DNA of 64,000 bases from the NCBI GenBank assembly GCA_035236585.1, contig CP141136.1, forward strand, positions 55,197,136 through 55,261,135. The letters run 5' to 3'. Made by a program: the position numbers and the translations under genes. This DNA comes from Warburgia ugandensis (lineage: Eukaryota > Streptophyta > Magnoliopsida > Canellales > Canellaceae). Below, piece after piece: positions 57,391-64,000 of the stretch (its first letter is position 1; each line of letters opens with the position of its first letter). The notes below the pieces were generated by a model that saw only the letters and a list, made by a program, of their open reading frames with translations, did no database searches and was not told the origin of the DNA.

Positions 57391-57468
57391 ATGCAGCAGA
57401 AGGGGCGAGTATATAACCGTGTATCCAGGAGCTTTTCAAGGTCAAGGCTTGCCATTGAGAGTTGTTAG
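57391..57468 (+). CDS. Upstream ORF (25 codons) in the PEAMT leader
   Basis: An ATG at 57391 opens 25 codons ending in TAG at 57466-57468, 69 bases before the main ATG. The peptide is basic and Ser/Arg-rich with C-terminus SRSFSRSRLAIESC. Plant PEAMT mRNAs carry a conserved short upstream ORF (uORF30 of Arabidopsis XIPOTL1/NMT1) through which phosphocholine represses translation, and the length here is similar to what I recall. The peptide itself was not compared with that family. The preceding 100 bases (CAAAAACCAAACC then GAGA runs) look like a plant leader. A TATATAA inside the uORF (57411-57417) could instead be a TATA box, in which case the uORF would not be transcribed. Confidence 0.6.
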   Translation: MQQKGRVYNRVSRSFSRSRLAIESC

Positions 57469-57537
57469 CACTGTTCTCGGAAGAATACCTTCCTCTTCCT
57501 TCCCATTTTTCTTTACAGAGGAGGAGAAGTTCTTGAC

Positions 57538-60500
57538 ATGGCTGATCGAGGTCGAACGAACGTTAAAATTCCGTCTTTTTGTGTATCCGTTTGTTGATGA
57601 AACCGGTGTAATCTTGTCGAAATGTTGCAGGAGGAGAACGTGCGGTTCAGAAGAACTACTGGATCGAGCACTCGGCTGACTTGACTGTTGAGGCAATGAT
57701 GCTTGATTCTAAAGCGTCTGATCTGGACAAGGAAGAGAGGCCTGAGGTATATCCTTTGTTCAGATGTACTACATTATTATTGGTTTGTACTGATTTTGAT
57801 GGAGAGACTGTGTTTTGATTCATGCCGCCGAATACTGTAGTTATCAGTTTGATTCTGTTGTTTGGATTATTTGGTTTTGGTTAAGTTAATTGGGCTATCC
57901 TTGTTGCTTGAGGCACTGTGTTGGAAATGTTGGAATTTCCTTTAGATCTACCGGTGTCATGATGGTGCATGATTATTGTGGTGACGTTATTCTGAGCATG
58001 TTTCTTATTTGTTGCTACTGCATTGACTAGGGCAAGTAACAGTCAGGCTTTTTTTTTTTTTTGGCTGCAATCTCTCTTTATTACACATTTTTTGAATCCA
58101 ATGTGCTGTTAGTCTATCTTAATAGTGCAGTTCATTGTTTTAGACTACTTTGTATACTCATGGTTTCTTCATTTTTGTCTAAATATCGTCCTGAGAGTCA
58201 AATTTCAAGCACGTAGTGTTTTGTATTTGTCTATAGGCATTGTATGTCATTAGTTTGCATTGAAGGATATCAACTTGTTATTTGTTCTTTGTGATGGATA
58301 TGCTTGATTTCAATTATTTACATTGTTGCACTTTCCCTGTCTATCAAATCTGACTGCAGAGATAAAATTTGGGCTCCTGGACAAGAGTCACCACTGTCCA
58401 ATGCACAGAATGGCAGTTGTGAATGCTGCCATGTTTATCTTAGTGAACATTGCTCGGGGAGGACTGAGGCAGTACTTCAGTTTGCCCTTGATCTGTATGT
58501 ATTATCTCAGCTTACCAATAAAAACAAAAACTTATAAGAGGCTTATCCCACCATACCAAACAAATGAATAATTTTCCTTGATGACACACCTCGCCGACGA
58601 TTTGGCTATCCATCAATTTAGATGTACATAGATGATTGCTATCTCTCTATGGCTGATTTTCCTTCTTGCAGACAACAGAATCTCTTGCTGTCATGCCTAT
58701 ACTGTATGATTGCAATAGTTTGATTGCTCTTCCAGAAAAATACCGTAAAAGAACTGAATTTTGTCTCTCCCCCCTAGTAAAATCTCGATATTTTTTTAAT
58801 CATTGTCTGGAGGATAGCCTGAAAAGAGATATCAGATTCCACTATTCTATACTTCCAACACTTGTATCTGAGCCCCTTCTGGATGGACATTATTGTCTGT
58901 TTTCAGAGTTGGATGGTCTCAGTGTTTACATGCTTCAATACAATGATGCATGCCCTCAAGGGTGAGTGAGGCGTTTTGCCTTATCCTTTATTCTTATATT
59001 TCTATGTGTTTGTTTCCTGTCAGAGTCTCTTATCAGAGTAACAATCTTTCTAATAATACCAAAAGAAGTCATAAAATGTAAAAATGAAAATGAATGCACT
59101 CGTGCAAATCTCACTTATTATTGAAACAATAATCTGAATCAACCTGGTTATGCATACTGCAAAATTGGAATGGTCCACTGGGGAAGATGCTTTTGTAAGA
59201 ATGAGTTGCCTCTAACTTTGCTTTCATTGTAGTTCTGAAATATTTCAAGATGAGGCCTTAACATACCAGAACAAAGACATCCTAAGAAGGTGCTTGGAGT
59301 AAAGCGTACTTGTCTCACTCTGTGCTATAGAAATGTGCAGCAGCTTACTCTTAGCAAATCCCCAATGCATTTTATTTTCACTTGGAGCCACCTATATTCT
59401 ATATAAAGCAGAGCTGTCTATCCTATATTTAGGAGTATCCAAATGGAAAACTTGTTTCATTTTAGTTTAATTTAGAATACTTTTGAAACCCAAACTCCTT
59501 TCTCTCCTATTTCTCTCTTGCCTCTTCTCAAAATCGAAATAGATGGAACCACTACTTGTATAGGTTTGTGCCTACAGTTGTAATACTGACACACTTAAAA
59601 GTGGGTGCTGGCTCATGATGGGTGCTGTTTTCCTCTGGATTCCATTCTAGATTGATGATCCTCCTAAATCTTCACTGTTGGAGATCTTAATCCTTTGATT
59701 GGTCTAGATTTTAGTTAGTTTCACATTTTATAAGCCTGCTTTTCTCTCCAGAATAGTAGTGTTTGGGATCATCTAATGATGACCACTTGGGTGCATAGTG
59801 TATATATGATGTGACTGGAAGATCTGTTTGGATTTTACTAGAAGGGGAGCATTGATGCAATGGTAGAGTTGTCATCGTGTGACCTTGAGGTCACGGGTTC
59901 GAGCGTGGAAACAGCCTCTTATAATGCAAGTTAAGACTGTGTTGATTTGTTTTACCGTAAGTGCACGGGCTATCGTAGTACAACTAATGCAAATACGGGT
60001 TGATCCCACGGGGACTTGACTTAAAAAGTGGGAGTTTAAATAAAATTTAATTGCCAAAAATTAGAATTGAATAACAGAAAATTACTAGAAATGGAATAAA
60101 GGTTCAGATCTATTCAACTGCTAAAAATTACAGAATTTCTAGTTAAAAAAAAAGAAGAAAATAAACCAAATAATATGAAAAATCTACTTCCCTAGCTTAG
60201 TCATTGCAATTTCTTCAAATCTAGTCTTCTTGGAGTTGATCTGCCTTCATCAATGTCTTCATCATGTTCTTAATTAAAGATCTGATGGTTGGATGGTTCA
60301 GATTCCCAAAAATCTTACAGATCTAGACTAAATGATGATTTTGAGTTTTGGACGGTTTAGATCATTTTCTGGAATTCAGATTAAAGATCAAATACATTAA
60401 TTAAGCTCAGGGATATGCTAAGAATGAAATCTAAAAGTTAATTGACAATCTGATCTAAACAGAGGAGAAATTAAGAATTCTTGTCTGTTAAGGCTAACCT

Positions 60501-63500
60501 GTTGATTAGGTTAAGCCTTAACTGATATGACTCAGATTGGACAATTCTTGGATAGGCAGAACACAGACAAAGTAAAACTAGAATACAACAGGTACACAAA
60601 GGAAATTAAAATTAGGATAGAAATGGATTTTTAATTAAGTGCAATGGGCAGAATTGAAATTAAAACAAAAATATGATTAAAACAAAAAAGGAAATAGGGA
60701 AGAAGGGAAACCTGGCGGAGAAGGAGAAGAGAAGAGGGGAGAGGAGAAGAAGAGAGGAAATAGAGGGAAAACCTGATTTGGGTTTTCTCCCCTAAGGTGG
60801 TTGGAGACGGGGAAGATGTTAGTGGAAGCTGAAAGACGGCACCGGTGACAGGCCTGGATGTAGGAGGAGAGAGAAGGTGGGCCTGCATAGTGCTGCCTGT
60901 CTGGCAGTTAGGGGTGACTGGTGCTGAGAAGATGCCGTGATGGGATTTTTGATAGAGGGAGAGGAGGAGCAAGGAGACGGTGAAGGGGTTGGGATAGGGG
61001 TGCCGTGTTGGGAGGAATAGGGAAGTGCTATGCAGTAAAGATAAGAGAGCGAGAGGGCGAGAAAGAGGAAAGGGGTAAGAGAGGACGAGTGAGAGAGATA
61101 AGGAGAATAGAGGGAGCTGGTGCAATCTTGCCTGCCTCCTACGGGTCTGCCAAAGGGGGGTTGAAGAGAGGAGATTCCTTCTTCCTCTTATATAAATTTC
61201 CCTTCTTTCCAAATCCATGTATCCACTATGGTAGAGACTTTCCAACTTGAGATTCCTTCTATTTTGCCTCTTTCCATTCCCATGTTATTTCCCTTTTGAT
61301 AAAATCTTCTGCATAATTCCCAATTGAGATCAATTTTCTTTTAGGAAACTATCCTATCCATCTTTGTGAGTGATCTAATCCATCCAATGCTCTTTAGGAT
61401 AATCTGCACTGTCAAAATTTAATCTGAGCCATCCATATCTCTTTTGGTTGATTTGCAAAACAAAAGACCAAATTAGAGTCATCTAAATCGTACATTAAGC
61501 ATCTGATAAGCTTTGATGATCTTTTGACCATTAATTTTGCCAAATTAATGATTAGATGGTCAATTGGATCTAAATTCAAAATCAAGCTAAAATTTGCAAA
61601 TTTGATCAAAATTGAACACTTAACATACTGCCTACTGTTAACCCTTGTGGTCCACCCCTTCCCAGACCCCACATATGCGGGAGCTTCGTGCACCGGGCTG
61701 CCCTTTTTAGTACCGGACTTTTTAAGCTGTCCACATATACTTTTAACTGCATGTGTTGGTCCCTACATTTTTCTATGTGCATGGTTATGCTTGTTTGCGT
61801 ATACATATAATTGTTGGAAGTCCCATTTTCTGATTCTATTAACCTCCGGTCTGATAGGTTGTTTAGCTTGTTGGGGTTGTAACAGCTTTTAACAGCTATT
61901 AGAAAGTAAGGAGTTCCTAATAAAACACGTTATTGAGGGATAGTGTAGAATTCAATGTTATTCTAAATTCTTCCATATTAATTCTCTTTGGGTCTATGGT
62001 AAAGCAAGGTGCATCTCACATTTCTGAAACTGTACTATGACTAAATTTTGGCTTCAGGTGCTCTCTCTGCTTCCACCTTATAAGGGAAAATCAGTCTTGG
62101 AGCTTGGAGCAGGTATTGGTCGCTTCACTGGAGAGTTAGCTAAGGAGGCGGGTCAAATTATAGCCATGGACTTCATTGACAGTGTGATCAGAAAGGTAGG
62201 GAAACATGAACTTCTCTCTTCATTCAAGTAAAACTGGATGGAAACAAGTCTTTTCAACTGGATCATCATGTCAATCTCAAGCATCTATTTGTAATTTGTT
62301 GGAACCTTGCAGAATGAAAGTATCAATGGACATTTCAAGAATGCCAAGTTTATGTGTGCTGATGTAACTTCTCCAGACTTGCCAATTGCATCAGAATCAG
62401 TGGATCTAATATTCTCAAACTGGTTACTGATGTATCTGTCTGATAATGAGGTGATCATAATTTTCAGCTCTTCTCTGGCAACTTCAAATACAGTATTTCT
62501 TTCTAATATGAGCTCCTGCTGTGCCTTCAGATGTCTAAGATAGCGTTGAATTCCACATTCAATTTATGATTATTGTTTCCATCTCCATTAAATTTACAAA
62601 ATTCTGCTATCTAAATTTGAGAAAGACATCAGATAGTTTCAGCTAACATTGAATTGTTAAAAATCTATAAGCTAATTGTTTGCTTTGAATTCTCCTCCAT
62701 TCCTAGAAGCATTTGCAGCTCATTGTCAAGTACCTTCTGCTCCAATATGTGAGGGCTAACAGAGTCACGCTGGAATAAATTTCAGCTAACATGAACAGTT
62801 GAAAATCTCTACTAAACTAGTTCTACATTCTTTTGACCATCCTCTATCTCAAGAAACATGCTAGTTATCATTGAATTAATCAATGTGCTCACTAATTAGA
62901 TGCTGAAATCAGCAACACAATCACTTTTGGACCTAGAAGTTTCTTCCTCCTCTGGTAAGTCCTTGATGGCTCTTGGGATGAATGTTATTGAGTTTTTCCA
63001 TCAGCCCTTGGTTGGATAACAGTCATGCTTGAGATGCCTTCTTCAAACTCAACAAACCATTTGACATTATGTGCCTCAATACTTCTGTCACTGTATCCTG
63101 AAAGGATGAAGAAAAAGTTGATTTCCTTTAGATCTTCTGATCTGCACTGATACTCTGCAATTGATTGCAATGGCTTGAGTTCAGTACCTCAGTTTGATCA
63201 GTCTAATTATAGTCAGCACTCAGGTATTGAAGTTGGGTTCCAACATTCTTCTATATTGTCCTCCAAAAATGGTCCATAAATTTCATGCAAGAATGGTGTG
63301 TTTGGCTATTCATGGAGCAGTAGCATGAGAAGCGTGTTGACTTTTTCAGCATGGAAAATGTGACAATTTTGAAAATCATTCTATAACAGAAAAAGAACTC
63401 TTATCTCGTTCAGTTCTCAAAGAACCCAAAACCAAGGCATGCTTACATCATTCCACAAAGCACAGAGAGTGGAGTTTACACTGCTCAACTTCGACATGGT

Positions 63501-63792
63501 TGGTATTGCAAAGAAGATTTTCCAAAGTCAGATCCATTTTGATGTTTATTTATATGTTTTTAAATGCATTGGACAATTACCTGTTTTTAAGATTTCTTAT
63601 ATTTTATACTTTGAGTGTCAACTTTGTCCTTTTTGTTGTTGGCTGTAGGTGAAGAAACTTGCAGAAAGAATGTTGAAGTGGTTGAAGGTTGGTGGGTTTA
63701 TTTTCTTCAGAGAATCTTGTTTCCATCAATCTGGAGACTGTAAGCGAAAAAATAACCCAACACACTATCGAGAACCAAGGTTCTACACAAAG
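57538..63792 (+). CDS. PEAMT: Phosphoethanolamine N-methyltransferase, exons 1-5 (3' part outside)
   Basis: The enzyme methylates phosphoethanolamine three times with S-adenosylmethionine to give phosphocholine in the cytosol, the committed step to choline and glycine betaine. Exons: 57538-57550, 57631-57746, 62058-62195, 62313-62450, 63649-63792, all with GT-AG introns. They give 183 residues without a stop. Exon 1 codes only MADR plus one base. Residues 10-43 contain [20 protein letters not shown] and DKEERPE. Motif I of the first methyltransferase domain is [13 protein letters not shown] (56-68). [12 protein letters not shown] ends exon 4. Exon 5 has [20 protein letters not shown] and [10 protein letters not shown]. 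The family is about 490 residues with two methyltransferase domains, so the second lies beyond the window. The match to the family is nearly continuous, so the gene looks functional here. Confidence 0.95.
59844..59939 (+). mobile_element. Au-type SINE, copy 5, 5' half
   Basis: GGGGAGCATTGATGCAATGG, GTAGAGTTGTCATCGTGTGA, GGTCACGGGTTCGAGCGTGG (B box GGTTCGAGC) and AGCCTCTTATAATGCAAG. The 3' half resumes at 61626 beyond an inserted LTR. Confidence 0.93.
59940..61625 (-). mobile_element. Solo LTR of the Athila-like family (1686 bp) inside an Au SINE
   Basis: On the minus strand it starts TGTTAAGTGTTCAATTTTG and ends CAAATCAACA, the same ends as the Athila LTR at 8447-10394. TATATAAG at 61187-61194 lies 431 bases from its start. 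It is flanked by GACTG (59935-59939) and TACTG (61626-61630), a five-base duplication with one mismatch. The 204-codon minus frame at 60631-61245 is CT-rich LTR sequence and not a gene. Confidence 0.92.
61626..61709 (+). mobile_element. Au-type SINE, copy 5, 3' half
   Basis: TACTG duplication, then CCTACTGTTAACCCTTGTGG, CCCACATATGCGGGAGCTTC and GTGCACCGGGCTGCCCTTTT, the 3' signature of Au SINEs. Confidence 0.93.
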
Positions 63793-63832
63793 GTATGGCC
63801 ATTTTACGTTTCTACCAATGATCTATGAAGAA

Positions 63833-64000
63833 GGGGAGCCTTGGTGCAACCATAGAATTGTCCTCGTGTGACCTTGAGGTCACGGGTTCAAGGTGTAGAA
63901 ACAGCCTCTTGCAAAATGGAAGGTAAGGCTGCTTACTATTGACCCTTGTGGTCCGCCCCTTTCCCAGACCCTGCATATATGGGAGCTTTGTGCACGGGGG
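63833..64000 (+). mobile_element. Au-type SINE, copy 6, in PEAMT intron 5, runs off the window
   Basis: GGGGAGCCTTGGTGCAACCA, GTGACCTTGAGGTCACGGGT, AGCCTCTTGCAAAATGGAAG and CCCTTGTGGTCCGCCCCTTT. It begins 40 bases after the exon 5 donor site, and the window ends inside its 3' signature GTGCACGGGG. Confidence 0.93.

Larger units (their letters stand above)
57747..62057 (+). other. PEAMT intron 2 (4311 bp), partly transposon-built
   Basis: GT at 57747 and AG at 62056-62057 follow and precede exact codon boundaries (phase 0). About 1.87 kb is an Au SINE carrying a solo LTR (59844-61709). At 58323-58571 and 58666-58965 there are open + frames without recognisable domains. The rest shows nothing. 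Confidence 0.9.

Noticed and set aside
57411-57417. TATATAA as the PEAMT TATA box
   Set aside because: Sequence from about 57300 already looks like a leader (CAAAAACCAAACC, GAGA runs). A start at about 57440 is possible but less favoured. Kept as an alternative under the uORF entry.
59844-59939. tRNA gene suggested by A and B boxes
   Set aside because: The boxes belong to the tRNA-related head of an Au SINE. No anticodon arm or cloverleaf is seen.
60631-61245. 204-codon minus-strand frame
   Set aside because: CT-rich part of a solo LTR. No start context or domain, and not conserved as a frame in the related LTRs.

Overview
This is nuclear DNA from a flowering plant. The evidence is spliced genes with GT-AG introns, Au-type SINEs, Athila-like and Copia LTR retrotransposons, CACTA and PIF/Harbinger transposons, and the 5' half of a plant phosphoethanolamine N-methyltransferase (PEAMT) gene. 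Long nested retrotransposons and a 4.3 kb intron suggest a fairly large genome, perhaps a woody dicot or magnoliid. I cannot name the species. No RNA gene, CRISPR array or prokaryotic feature is visible.

Layout. 1-10394: decayed Athila-type Ty3/gypsy element on the + strand (gag end, protease, RT, RNase H, integrase, 3' LTR 8447-10394). A 2.77 kb solo LTR of another family (1422-4187) cuts its RT and is flanked by a perfect 5 bp target duplication. 10395-25300: DNA-transposon graveyard. It holds an En/Spm TnpA-type fragment, a CACTA element (about 13150-19591) with a decayed transposase and palindromic subterminal repeats, then a PIF/Harbinger pair (Myb/SANT-like ORF1 and DDE transposase). 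25300-28840: an Au SINE and a short-chain dehydrogenase pseudogene split by a 2.8 kb solo LTR of the Athila-like family, which carries a nearly perfect 460 bp internal tandem duplication. 29187-48878: an outer Copia element with both LTRs. It is interrupted by a minus-strand Ale-like Copia (about 31720-39170), which itself holds a solo LTR (35766-38416) and a MITE-like inverted repeat. A second solo LTR (40352-44219) sits in the outer element's RNase H with perfect target duplications.

48879-57190: gene-poor, with a LINE remnant and three Au SINEs. 57198-64000: the only gene that looks intact, PEAMT. It has a G-box, a GA-rich leader with a 25-codon upstream ORF, and five exons coding for the first 183 residues; it continues past the window. 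Intron 2 holds an Au SINE split by a solo LTR, and intron 5 opens with another Au SINE.

How it works together. PEAMT makes phosphocholine for membranes and glycine betaine, and its upstream ORF is the likely feedback switch. The rest is a record of successive insertions whose relative order can be read from nesting. Every transposon protein seen is broken by stops, frameshifts or deletions. Coordinates of splice sites, LTR ends and target duplications come from direct reading; family names come from motif recognition without database searches.
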